Shown here: positions 1-11,060 of the stretch, one piece after another | Layout of the letters: every line of letters begins with the position of its first letter | Position numbering within the stretch: the first letter of the stretch is position 1 | Source of the DNA: Thereva unica | Taxonomy: Eukaryota; Arthropoda; Insecta; Diptera; Therevidae | Assembly (NCBI GenBank): GCA_949987705.1 | Contig: OX465281.1 | Span: forward strand, 1,404,001-1,468,000 | DNA: 64,000 bases | Direction: 5' to 3' | The notes under the pieces: model-generated | Database searches by the model: none | The model's input: only the letters and a program-made list of their open reading frames with translations | What the model was told of the DNA's origin: nothing | Translations under genes and position numbers: made by a program

Positions 1-1460
1 TTCTTCGCTATTTACATTTACATAACGTGCATGGCTGGCTACTTTTGGCGGAGCTGAGAACCGCTTATCTGAAGATGATGCACGTAACCTTTTCTATGCA
101 CTGAAAATGGTTTCGTGTAAATCGATTTGCAGCTTCGATAAGTGCTTTTTGCTGGTGGTTATTGAATCGTCGGGGTTTTGGGCGACTCTGTGAGGAGCTT
201 TGCTGTTGATGGGAGATAAATTGATAAAAGTTTTTATTGATCGCGTCGAGCTGGAAGATGACATGGGTCTAACTAAGAAGGCGAACATGGATGTAAATGG
301 ATTTGCAATAATTGGGGAACCGACCAAGAACCGGAGGCGAGGAGCAAAGATGAAACTCACAATTCTATAAGGAGTGGCCCTGGAAACGATAGGTCTGAGT
401 TGTGCAACACGCTGCGAGACCAAAGGTGTTCATTTAGCAATAACTTTATAACTATCGAATGTTTGTCAAAAAAAGCTAAAGCTTCGAGACAGCCGCTCAC
501 AAATGGCACGTGTAAATGGCAGTTACTTTACAGCTTCTTTGTTATTGGCCCATTTAACATTGCAGAAGCGTAGTTCGTTTGGCTCATTTAAGCGCTTTGT
601 AATTGGGTTTTAAGAGCGGACATTCTTATCAGCGCGCCAATTAAGCTTCCGAAAATGACTCACGTAACATCGAATCAAACAGCGCCGCGCGGTTATTCGT
701 CAAAACAAACAAACCTCAGTTGCGCAACAGTGTCATACCTGAACAGAAAGCAAAACAACAGGTAAATTGATCGATTAATTACGAATTCATGGCATGTAAT
801 CAAGTGTTGGAAAAACGGAACGCCCCTCGGCCTCACTCCAATGCACGCAGCGTACTTGGCATTCTTCAGCCGTCATTTTCGCCAATGATGCATCCACGAT
901 AACAGCGGGCAAAACGGCGCATGTCAGATGGGCTTAAATTGAAACTTCGTTTCTTGAGCAAATGGAGCAACAAAATCGATGCGTGCACACCGATCCGCTT
1001 TGGAGTGAAGTACACTGGCGACGGTGAGGCCGACGACGACGACGGTGCTTCGGTGGTGGTAGGGTGTTGCTGTTAACTTGCGCCGAATCGATCGATAGTT
1101 TGCTCTGTTGCGGGAAATGGATCTGGAAAGGCGAAACAGGATTTGCAGCTCGTTACTAATGGCAGTCATAGTGTTCCTGGCTGAGGCCCGAACTGGTCTG
1201 GCGCAAATGAACATTCGTGAAACTTCAGCAGATTGGTCATTCGGGGATGAAGATCCTTGGTGCAGTTGTGTTGTGGAAGTTTCGCACCGTCAAAGTGGAA
1301 ATTTGCAAATTGGATGTCGTTTCAGTATGACGTCTACTTTCTTTGGGCTTGTTTGGTAAATGCGACGTATTATTGTAGAGATCGCTAAATGAGCCGCTCA
1401 CTTGACACCTTAACACCTTAATCAACACTGCGGAACTAAAAATGAAAATGGAGCTTTCCC
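1..1460. other. No feature recognised
   Basis: Apparently single-copy DNA. The short open frames on both strands have no protein-like motifs. I see no repeat partner elsewhere in the window. Confidence 0.5.
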
Positions 1461-1486
1461 AAGCTGCGTTTTTTAATCTGTTCTGA
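1461..1486 (+). repeat. Solo terminus of MITE family C
   Basis: GCTGCGTTTTTTAATCTGTT plus CTG is identical to the terminus of the family C elements. No matching second end or core was seen nearby. Confidence 0.5.
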
Positions 1487-1929
1487 TAGGCCGAATGGCG
1501 TAACGAGTGCAGTCTTTGTTTTATGTACGTCTTCTGGGGCAGTTGGTGTGTGATGACACGCACGTACCAAATCAACTTTTGAAAAAATTTGGGAGAGGGT
1601 ATGTGATGGTCCGGTACAAACGTAACGCAAATAGGAAGTCTTGCCGAACGTGGATCTAGCTTTTTGAACAGAGAGGGAAGCATGCAAAATTCTATGCTGT
1701 AACAGAATGCCAATTTGCGTTGCCACTTTGCGTTATACTTACTACTCAATTCTATGCTATAAGTAATCATCACGGTAAAACACGATCAGTAACGATCAAT
1801 CGGAACGCTCCACCGATCACTGAGAACATAGTTCAGTAATTTAGACTTTTCAGCAACTTCGCAATTTTTAGCGATCTAACCAGTTTCCGCCATCTTCGAT
1901 TTACACCATCGCTCCCTGGCGACAATCGG

Positions 1930-2690
1930 TCTACCACCCTTGAAAGTAAATAACAGTACTAACCATCCAGAAGAGGACCTATGCCTTCAATCTCCCAGGC
2001 TGGATGAACATATCTTGACTCTATCCTTCAGACTGAAATTTCTGTGCCTAATCCTGAAGTCAAAACTCGACTCGACGTCGAAGAACGGGCAAAGAGAGAC
2101 TACTTGGTTTTCTAGACCTGTAAAAAGACAGTCGGCAAGAAATGGGGTATCAAGCCCCAGATGTTCTTGTGGATGTCCACGGCCATGGCACGTTAAGTTC
2201 CCACGTACAGCAGGTGGCTAGCACACCAATAGGCGGGGTCAGACAAACACTATTTTTTACTACCACCTAGTAGCAGCCCGTGAAAAGTGGAGGGCACTGG
2301 AGACCTGCATCATCTCTAGGATGACTTGGCTTATTTATAACAAAGAAAGAACGATGGACCTTCATAGCAGACACGAAGAGATATTGCTAGAATTAAGGCG
2401 ATCACCATGGGACATTGACCTATACGGATCCCCGTTGCTAGGCTGGATAGCGTCCGCTGCCGTAGGTGTGGTGAAAACTGTCCAAAGGCTCTTGCTAAAG
2501 ACATGTAGTGCCCACCGAGTGCTCTGGAAGACTTAAAGCGGATTTCAAGACTAATGGTCGAGACACTGTTAAGCATCCCAAACTCCACAGGCTTTTGGGG
2601 TTCCCCACAGTCAAGTCAAACAAGCATAAAATCTTAGGTATACGCCAAAACGGCGCCGGGGTAGTCCTACATCCAACCTGACCTAATCCT
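1930..2690 (+). repeat. Dispersed repeat family A, copy 1 (possible retroelement)
   Basis: The stretch from about 2235 to 2645 matches 63205-63525 in the same orientation: GGCG(G/A)GGTCA..., ATATTGCTAGAAT..., CTGGAAGACTTAAA..., AAACAAGCA.... One frame near 2450 reads DSVRCRRCGENC, which hints at the C-terminal zinc knuckle of a LINE, but the rest gives no clear motif. Upstream limits are uncertain. Confidence 0.55.
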
Positions 2691-2699
2691 TATCAAATT

Positions 2700-4580
2700 A
2701 GCAGTCATTCTTAACAGTTAAAAACCATTATTCGAGCCGACATCACCTGTTTTCCTGGTTGCGGACGGCATTCAAACCCCGGCGAATTATAAATCATTAA
2801 AGTTAGCGCAATTTATTAATCACACGTAATGGCTCGTCGCAGGAACTACCGCGAATTGTAAAATACCAACCAGTGCATTAAATACAGTCGCAAATCTCCA
2901 GCGTTTTAAAATTTTACCACCAATTGCCATGCGGAGTTCGCCCAGCTTCGGCAGTCTGCGCTGCTTACGCAACAAAATCATCTTTGACGTTCGCGAAATT
3001 CCCGGGCCGCAGAGCCGCGAGACTTCCTCCCAGCAATAAGTGGTCAATATTAAGCCACTTGCGACTATCCACGACTGGCCCATAAATTATTCTAGATCAA
3101 GCCATTTGTCATATAACGAGCCGCGACGCAGGCGTCTGAAAACAGAAGTAAGCCTGGGGCGCCATTACTGGACTCCATCAAGTGCGACGCAAGTGGCTTG
3201 GCATCTCCGTGCGCCTATTTGCATACAGCACAGCGCAGGTGGTAAAACTCGATGCGACGCTTGTAAATTTCTGTAATTGGCCGTTGCGACTCTGTAAAAC
3301 GGAAGCCTGATGGCTGCTGATGGCTCCCGATTGACAGGTATGAAGTCAGCACCGTCGTCGTAGATTTGCGCGACCTGTTCCAGGTCCAGCCCCAGTTACG
3401 TCCTTTTCGGTATTTCAGCGCTTTAAGTGAATTCTTTGGATGCGTCCAGGTAGCACCTGACGTATGCAGTGAAAGGCTCCCGGCACTCGGATCCGCCGGC
3501 TTCTTCTTCGCTTATGCCCGGCATCGATGTCGAGAGCGCCGCGCAAGAGGGTGCAGCTCCGCAATCTGATTTCAATTTGTGATTGCTTTCGCCTGGGAAT
3601 TCTTGGTTACTTACAAAACATCGCGCTCAAGAGTGGGTGCGGAACGCTGGTTGAGGCTGGTTTCCTAACGTCTGTGAATGGGAATTTCTGGATTCAAACG
3701 GCTCAAAACTGATTTCCTCTACGTTGAGCGGTTTTGTGGGGATTTGCAACCGCTAACGATTGCCGATTACCAAACTTCCACGTGACGAAAGACGAGCTCA
3801 AGAGTGACAGACTGGCTAGTGCGCAGGTTCAGAGTTGACTTTCTGCCCAGCCATTGTTTGCTAATCTGTAAATTCCCAGGCGAAAACTCAATTAGAAATT
3901 GGAATCTCTTCGACTTGCCCTTGGAGGAGTCGTCCGTCGGGAGCAGAAGGTCGCAGCAAATGCCACTTGCTTTTACACGCTTTAATTGCGGGGTTTTCGA
4001 AATGCCACCGGCTGACGTCTAGGGGCCTTGATAACCGCCGTAAAATGTGCCCGAAATAGGTTTGTGAGCCGAAGATTCCTTGGCCCGTGTGCACGTCTTG
4101 TGCCCATGTTGAATAGTCGAGTGGTGATAATTCCTCACTTTGACAAAACGTGACGACACCTTGCACCTCTTTCTGCTTTCGAGCCGTTCCTTTTCGGAGC
4201 CGTTCCTTGCTCCGCACTGCAAGGCTGGAAACTCGCGCACTTCTCCGCCACGATTTCTGTGTTAACAATTCCGAGTCTTCGTTGAAACGGATTTATGTGG
4301 TTTCCAGCACTCATGAATAATGCGGCGCAAACATGTTCCAGTTGAGGTGAAGACAATGAATCTAGCGGCTGAGAGCTCTATAAGAGCGCGGCTCGAGCTC
4401 GGGTTGTTGTTAAAACGGAAATAGCCTGGATATGAGCACAAATCGGATATTGCAGTGTTAGTATTTAATTTCGGGAAAGAAAGGAGTGGACTTGAAAACC
4501 TAAAAGGAGTTTGTTTACTTTTAATAAAATTGGTTCAAAGGAGTCAATTTCCTTAAGGACACCGCAGTAACGAGATGCTT
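2700..4580. other. No feature recognised
   Basis: Unique-looking DNA with mixed composition and many ATTA/TTAAT steps. No element or exon is supported. Confidence 0.5.
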
Positions 4581-4583
4581 GTT

Positions 4584-5104
4584 GGCAGGGGCGGCGCTTG
4601 GGTTTTTTGCGCCCGGTGCACTATGCCATATTGCGCCCCATAAGCTGTTCGCTTTTCAACGCAGTGAAGGACAATGGAAAGAGGCACAAAGACTCGCTGT
4701 ATGGGTGGGTAGGAGAAATAATTTAGGAGAATAAGATTACATAGGGAGTTTCATATGGGTCAACAACCAACAACAAAAATCTGCTGAAAACGTCGTTTGC
4801 GCGGAATTGGAGAGGACTATGGTCTGAGCAGATTTTTTGGACCTCTCAATTCAACTTTTTGACAGAGTGGTTGTTATTTCTTGTCTTCTTTTTGCTAGGA
4901 AAAGAAAAATAATGGCAGAAGGGAGAATACAGATTAAAAACAACAAGCTCAAGCATTCTGACGTATAGTTCGTTGGAAAAGTTGGCTCTTGTGAAAACCC
5001 ATGCGACTCTTCATAGCATTTCAAAAGGGAATGAACGATTACAGCCCATTTTTGTTGTCTAACACTACGCCCCCGACTAATTGCGCCCGGTGCAAGTGCA
5101 CCAT
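4584..5104 (+). mobile_element. GCGCCCGGTGCA element, copy 1
   Basis: It starts GGCAGGGGCGGCGCTTGGGT with TTGCGCCCGGTGCACTATGC at 4608-4627, and near 5080 has TTGCGCCCGGTGCAAGTGCA. These match, in opposite orientation, the two ends of the 44.0-45.0 kb element. The right end stops short of the terminal CGCACCTATGAAAGCGCC equivalent, so it is truncated, and no target duplication is visible. Confidence 0.55.
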
Positions 5105-5768
5105 TCGATTGAGCTGAAATTTTGCAAACATGTTTAGTTTGGACGACCATTTTGTAATAAAATCCAGATGGCGGTTCCAAACGGCGACCGATTTTTGCAA
5201 GTGTGCTGGGTGTCAAATAAAAGGATATGACAGATAGAATACAATTAGCTGTGTGGGGTCATTCTAAATTCAAAATGGCGGCCAACACAAAATTGCGGAA
5301 GACTTATTATAGACTAAAAAGTAAAAAATATACCCGATCAATTTCAAATTTTGCACACATTCGTAGTTTGCGTGATTATTAGTATGTATACATGATGAGT
5401 TGAATAGTTGGGTTGAGGTTGAGCTGCAAGTAAAAAAGCACTACTCGTTATAAACTCTCAAACAAAACACAGAGATTCTGCTATCAACTAAATTCAACTG
5501 ATACTGAACTCACGGCCGTATGCATAATTTCAACTCAACCCAGGTAGGAGAGCTGAATCGAGCTCAACCGACCTTAAGTCAACTCGACTGCCGTCTGCAT
5601 GTAGTTGTACTTAGGTTCAACCTGAGTTTAACTCATTATGTATAAGTACTAAATCCAATCGGCTCATTTTGTAAAAATTGAAGAAAGCGTTTCCAAGATG
5701 GCGGCCGATTTCTGCAATTGTGCTCCACCGAGCCTACGACATGGGTGTTAAATGAAATACTACGACAT
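5105..5768 (+). repeat. Degenerate tandem field built on ATGGCGG units
   Basis: Blocks with TTTTGCA..ATTCGTAGTTTG / TTTTGCAAACATGTTTAGTTTG and GATGGCGG.CGATTT.TGCAA.TGTGCT...GGGTGT.AAAT recur at 5115-5230, 5265-5370 and 5690-5768. Spacing is irregular, partly because a MITE sits between units two and three. It looks like an old satellite-like or element-internal repeat; no coding potential is seen. Confidence 0.45.
5385..5648. mobile_element. MITE candidate inside the ATGGCGG repeat
   Basis: The ends are ATACATGATGAGTTGAA (from 5388) and the inverted TTTAACTCATTATGTAT (to about 5644). The interior is rich in CAACTC/GAGTTG steps that pair with each other (GGGTTGAGGTTGAGCTGC against CAGCTCAACC-like tracts), so it can fold back on itself. 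The target duplication is unclear. Confidence 0.45.
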
Positions 5769-6566
5769 TACCTATTAAAGCGACATCATCAGTGTAAGCC
5801 ATTGTCTGTGTGACTTGTTAAAGATGGATCAAGTCGTTTCTACCCCAGTCCCTAGTCTCTTACCACCTTCTCCAACACTATGTTAAATAGGAGGCATGAC
5901 AGCGCGTCTCTCTGTGATGTGAAACTGTCTGAGAGGTCTGGTTCCACTCGTACTCTGCATCGGACTACCTCGATTATAGCTTTTGTTACTTCGATTAGGT
6001 GTTTTGGAAATCGGAAGCACTCCATAGCTTTAAATACTTCTCACGCTTGCCGCTGTCATATGCTCACTCGAAGTCTATAAACAAATTCTTTCTAATGTGG
6101 AAATATGGTTTGTAGTGGACCTACCTGGTCGAAAGCCACATTGATAACTATCTATTATGCCTTCTGCGATGGGTAGAAGTTTTCTGTACAAAATAGTGCA
6201 TAGTATTTTATACGCTGAGGTGAGGAGGGTTATACCCCTACAGTTCTCACATACGAGTTGATCTCCTTTTTTATGCAGGGGGCATATCACACCTTCGGTC
6301 CATTCAAGTTGGATCTTTTTCTGACGCCAAATCGATTTTATAAGCTTGTGTAATCCATTCCGTGGGGCTTTACTGTTTTTAAGGTTCGTCATATTGTAGG
6401 GACCTCACTTTCATTAGCAGCACCAGTATCGCTATCGTTATCGGCTGGTGCGTTGCTATTGGGTTGGTTCACATCACTTTCACTCTCATTTTCGTCGTCT
6501 CAGTAGATCATTGAAATACTCCTCCCATCTTTCTAAGACTTCCGGTTTTTGGCTCAGGGTATTACC
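5755..6566 (-). pseudogene. RTE-like LINE reverse transcriptase fragment, interrupted by the foldback
   Basis: Minus strand, in order: KPEVLERWEEYFNDLL near 6530, then WTEGVICPLHKKGD (about 6290), CRGITLLTSAYKIL, SYQCGFRPGRSTT (about 6130), then frameshifted ALSCLLFNIVLEKVVRD (about 5870) and MAYTDDVALI, with the catalytic YTDD at 5785-5796. This is the core of a non-LTR reverse transcriptase of RTE or related type (fingers, RT-2, RT-3, palm). Several stops and frameshifts make it a dead copy. Its upstream part continues at 11006 beyond the foldback. Confidence 0.85.
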
Positions 6567-8145
6567 AGAGATAACATAATACTCCGTATAAAGATGCGAC
6601 AGCTAGAACAAAAAAGCCGAACGCTTTTTGCCTCGGCAGGCCTCTGAGATTGCCTCCCCCTAGCAACATGCAACATATTCGAGTGTCTAGCTACACAAGG
6701 AGGCGAACGTGGTCATGGTCCGCAGCACAAGAGATGCGGTGAGTTTGTGGATAAGGAAGCTAGAATTTTAGGGGGGCAAGGAAAGGAACTGACAACAGAA
6801 TGTTTCTCGCAACATCTTTTTTTCTTTCTCATCTTTCAAACGTTTGCCTCTAGCGCTACATTGAAGGATTTCCCTGATGCGTTGTATTTTATGTATTTCT
6901 TAGAACATTCCGTGTATTTTTTTAATGACTGTCTGAAATCCACTATCAATTTCACTTGATTTCAAATTCTTGGTGAGAGGGTTTGCGATATTTTTAAAAT
7001 AGGTGATTAGTTGAGGTTTTGGTTACTTTTTTTTATTTTCTGGTATTTCGGTATTGGCTAACTCGATTGATTTTAGAATCGAATTTAGGTAATTATTCTT
7101 TGTTTTATTTTATTCAAAATCTGGGACAAGTGCGTTTTATAAATGCTTGTAAAGTTAACTCCCCGCCCACAACCTGCTCAAAACAATTCGATCGTAATTG
7201 TTTTGGTAAAAATAAATTAAAAATAGGTTCAATACCTTTATAGGCTTCATGTCCAGTCAATTTTCAGGAAAAACGTATGACAGAAGGAATTCATTCTCGG
7301 ACTTGCAATTACAGGATTTATCCATTTTAGAGTCCCCTTATCAACAATTAAATATTGAGCTCGTAAATATATACTGCAAACAATGGAAGGTGAAAAACAA
7401 TTTCTTTATATTTGTTCTTCTGATGGAAACTAAAAAAAATAAGTTTTCAAATTTTTGGACTTCCATTTTATTAGTTATAAGTTTTCAAAAAGTCGAAAAT
7501 CTTATAATTTTAACAAATTTTGAAATCTTTAAATTGATCTAGCTCAAAAACTATTAGACATAGAAAGCTGAAAGTAGCACCAATTTCTTCTGCTTCAATA
7601 AGGCTTTAATACGTGATATACAATATAGTATTATTAGTAAGAATAAAACTACAGTATTATTAGTAAGAACGAAACTTTTGTTTTTGGAATATCTCAAAAT
7701 AATATTTCTCCAAATTTTTGAAAAAATTATATTTTGTACATACAATCTTAACGTACATATAATGCCAAAATTTAGGATAGGACGACATTGGGATCATATA
7801 GAAATAAATGTTTTTAGGTAGGTACTCAATGAACGCAATATAAAAAAACATTTGCCAAAAACATAGCCATTTACTAATTTGGGTATGGCGAATTAAATGG
7901 AAATAAAATCAACCCTCTAACTTGATCGAAAACTACCCCCAGGACAACTCTTATTACTAAATTTTAGGGTTTCACACTTGCACTCCAAAAAATTTTTGTT
8001 TATGGGCTATTTATAAACTATGAGTATTTCTTGAGACCAAAATCAACCCTATCGGTGAAGCGGAAGCCACCCCCACAGCAACCCCTAACCTTAAATTATT
8101 TTCTTTACGCCCAAAATGAAGGTTCACCACGCCAATTTTTAAAGT
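6567..8145 (+). repeat. Left arm of the foldback element
   Basis: This is the inverted copy of about 9690-11005. Three short frames in this arm (about 6747-6959, 7019-7243 and 7249-7542) recur in the other arm: two with identical translations and one with only three or four differences. That reflects DNA identity; no known domain is recognisable and the DNA is very AT-rich, so I do not call them genes. Confidence 0.85.
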
Positions 8146-8189
8146 ACATACACTAGGGCTTATACAAAAACCGACTTATAGGTACATAT

Positions 8190-8551
8190 ACAACTTTATC
8201 CATTATTATAGTCTCCCTCAATAGTGGTATATTCATTCCAACGCTTCTCTAACATTTCTATGTCGTTCTTATAGAACGATTTGATCAACCTCCTCATTGG
8301 AGCCATATTTCTTGCCGGCGACCATCTTTCTTTTTTAATTTCAGAACAGGTAATATTCGCTTTAGGCTAAATTTGCATAAGTCGGTGTACGTAGAAGCAA
8401 TTCGAAGTACAACTTGGGCGATTTTGCCTTTGTTTCGATCGCCTATCGTGGTACGGTGCATTAACTTGGTGAAGGAGCACTTGTTTTTCTTTGCTGTTTT
8501 CTTCGCGATTTCGTCGTTAGTTATGTAATATTCACTATGGATCCCCTTCAT
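8190..8551 (-). pseudogene. Decayed mariner-like transposase C-terminus inside the foldback
   Basis: Reading minus from 8306, the frame gives SFYKNDIEMLEKRWNEY then IEGDYNN and a stop near 8190. This fits the pattern at the C-terminus of mariner transposases (FYK...LEKRW..C...GDYV). A preceding frame, 8551-8294, holds LPVLKLKK...GRR, comparable to the LFPKLK...GRRF stretch just upstream in that family, in another frame. It is therefore frameshifted and truncated; the catalytic D,D(34)D residues are not seen intact. It lies between the foldback arms, so it is either captured cargo or a later insertion. Confidence 0.5.
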
Positions 8552-8699
8552 CTTTCCTTTTCAAAATAGTCGAAGCACTTCCCAAAATAAACGTCTGTCC
8601 CAGCCGAATTTTTCATGTTTTGTCACTTTGGGCGGCTTTCCTGGCAGATGTCTACTTAGTTGATGGCCAATCCAACGGTTGGCTTCCCCGTCAAATCTG

Positions 8700-9190
8700 A
8701 ACCCCACCGTTTCTCTTCGGGGGTCCCCCAAGCCACTGTAGGAATGTAGCAGCACTGACAAAATTTTATCGCTACTATTATAGCGACTGCTCCTCCGAAA
8801 TAAACGCTCTCCTTCCACGGCAATCTTATAACCACAACACACAACACTGGATTAGCCCACTCGTCTCATTCCTTCTACCTTCAACTCCCCGTTTCACGCA
8901 CTCAACAAGATATGAATTCATTTGTAAATAGAACAACTCGACTGTGGAATAATCTCGCGCAGCCAGTATTTCCGAGATCATACAACATCCAAGAGTTCAA
9001 ACGCAGGGTTCATCGTCCTCTTCTCCAACACCCCTTCGAACCCTCATAACCCTTAACCTATTCCCCCCCCCCCCGTACTAAGCTTGTGCTAGACATTGCA
9101 CCATGACGATAAACGACATGACGCACTGGGTAGTACAAAGGGTGATTCCTGAGCTTAGCACTGCCATATAAAAACAATTCTATGGATATG
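8700..9190 (+). pseudogene. Jockey-like LINE 3' end (ORF2 C-terminus and 3' UTR) inside the foldback
   Basis: The plus strand reads RRNVAALTKFYRYYYSDCSS from about 8745, then, after a +1 shift near 8910, NSFVNRTTRLWNNLAQPVFP and EFKRRVHR, stopping near 9047. FYRYY..CS and RLWN.LP..VFP are signatures of the C-terminus of Jockey-superfamily LINE proteins. A C homopolymer follows at about 9063-9075, then an untranslated part (ACATTGCACCATGACG ... AGTACAAAGGGTGA) that recurs near 28060 and 60010-60190. It is 5'-truncated, as usual for LINEs. Confidence 0.75.
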
Positions 9191-9689
9191 ACAGTAGTGG
9201 GGCCATCTATATGATGAACTTATTAAGTGTTGTAATAGATACACACATATGTCTTAATTTTCTTCTTCGTTACTTATTCTAACATCTCATCTTCTAGAGA
9301 TTATATAAGTTTGATAATATCTGTTCGGATAACTCAATGTAGCTGTCAGAAGAAGTGCAATGTATAAATTTAAAACCGTTTTGTTTTTACTGGAAACCCC
9401 GAATTTCGAATTACAAAATTTTCTTGTAAAAACCGGTTTTTAAAAACTGACAAACCCTAACATACACCTATTAGATTAAAAATAAATTTTGGAAACGATA
9501 CCTCTGCTCTCGGGCATCGGAAATCACCCGCACCATTAGCGGTGAGAGCTAAATTATTTAATTGAAGTTTAGGTATAAAATTAAATAATTTAGTTTTCAT
9601 CCCCTAGAGGTGGGGTGGCTTCTACCTGAGGGATAGGCATGTTTTAGAAACCATGTCTTATATGAAATATACATATGTTCTTGTTCATT

Positions 9690-11005
9690 AAAAATTGGCA
9701 GTGCAACCTTTATTTTGGACATAAGAAAATAATTTAACTTCAGCAGTGGCTGTAGGAGTGGGATCCGCGGGTCTGACAGGGTTGACTTTGGGCCACAAAT
9801 AGAGCAAGTGTGAAACCCTAAAATTTAGTAATAAGGGTTGTCTTGGGGATAGTTTTCGATCAAGTTATTATTCCAAAAGATAGTCCAAAAACAAAAGTTT
9901 CGTTCTTACTAATAATACTGTAGTTTTATTCTTACTAATAATACTATATTGTATATCACGTATTAAAGCCTTATTGAAGCAGAAGAAATTGGTGCTACTT
10001 TCAGCTTTCTATGTCAAATAGTTTTTGAACTAGATCAATTTAAAGATTTCAAAATTTGTTAAAATTTTAAGATTTTCGACTTTTTGAAAATTTATAACTA
10101 ATAAAATGGAAGTCCAAAAATTTGAAAACTTATTTTTTTTAGTTTCCACCAGAAGAACAAATATAAAGAAATTGTTTTTCACCTTCCATTGTTTGCAGTA
10201 TATATTTACGAGCTCAATATTTAATTGTTGATAAGGGGACTCTAAAATGGATAAATCCTGTAATTGCAAGTCCGAGAATGAATTCCTTCTGTCATACGTT
10301 TTTCCTGAAAATTGACTGGACATGAAGCCTATAAAGGTATTGAACCTATTTTTAATTTATTTTTACCAAAACAATTACGATCGAATTGTTTTGAGCAGGT
10401 TGTGGGCGGGGAGTTAACTTTACAAGCATTTATAAAACGCACTTGTCCCAGATTTTGAATAAAATAAAACAAAGAATAATTACCTAAATTCGATTCTAAA
10501 ATCAATCGAGTTAGCCAATACCGAAATACCAGAAAATAAAAAAAAGTAACCAAAACCTCAACTAATCACCTATTTTAAAAATATCGCAAACCCTCTCACC
10601 AAGAATTTGAAATCAAGTGAAATTGATAGTGGATTTCAGACAGTCATTAAAAAAATACACGGAATGTTCTAAGAAATACATAAAATACAACGCATCAGGG
10701 AAATCCTTCAATGTAGCGCTAGAGGCAAACGTTTGAAAGATGAGAAAGAAAAAAAGATGTTGCGAGAAACATTCTGTTGTCAGTTCCTTTCCTTGCCCCC
10801 CTAAAATTCTAGCTTCCTTATCCACAAACTCACCGCATCTCTTGTGCTGCGGACCATGACCACGTTCGCCTCCTTGTGTAGCTAGACACTCGAATATGTT
10901 GCATGTTGCTAGGGGGAGGCAATCTCAGAGGCCTGCCGAGGCAAAAAGCGTTCGGCTTTTTTGTTCTAGCTGTCGCATCTTTATACGGAGTATTATGTTA
11001 TCTCT
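9690..11005 (-). repeat. Right arm of the foldback element
   Basis: This is the reverse complement of the left arm. Homology can be followed inward to about the GCCAATTTTTA motif near 9690. It lacks the block of about 200 bp present in the left arm at 7690-7910; the breakpoint lies near TTTTGGAATA, a short shared sequence that could have guided the deletion. Confidence 0.85.
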
Positions 11006-11060
11006 GGTATTACCGTTTTTGTACTTACACATCGATAGTTTGGGTTTAAATCCCGAGTTC
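11006..11060 (-). pseudogene. Upstream continuation of the split RTE-like LINE
   Basis: On the minus strand this reads MCKYKNGN, which joins in frame to TLSQKPEVLERW at 6557 when the foldback and one GGTATTACC copy are removed. A stop lies about 15 codons upstream, so the LINE was already decayed or the flank diverges beyond about 11060. Confidence 0.7.

Larger units (their letters stand above)
6567..11005. mobile_element. 4.4 kb foldback (long inverted-repeat) DNA transposon with 9 bp TSD
   Basis: The outer ends are AGAGATAAC... at 6567 and its reverse complement ...GTTATCTCT at 11005. They are flanked by the 9 bp direct repeat GGTATTACC at 6558-6566 and 11006-11014. Arms run from 6567 to about 8145 and from about 9690 to 11005. 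The outer 1.1 kb is nearly identical between arms; the inner parts differ by indels, including a segment of about 200 bp (roughly 7690-7910) present only in the left arm. A 9 bp duplication plus long terminal inverted repeats is typical of Mutator-like and Foldback elements. No transposase of that family is visible, so it appears non-autonomous. The insertion site is inside an RTE-like LINE whose reading frame resumes exactly when one TSD copy is removed. Confidence 0.85.

Noticed and set aside
1237..1773. 178-codon minus-strand frame
   Set aside because: Composition is not protein-like, there is no homology-type motif, and it runs through a MITE terminus at 1461-1486.
7019..7542. Short frames conserved between the foldback arms as real genes
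   Set aside because: Their conservation follows from the arms being near-identical DNA; the AT-rich composition and absence of motifs argue against coding.
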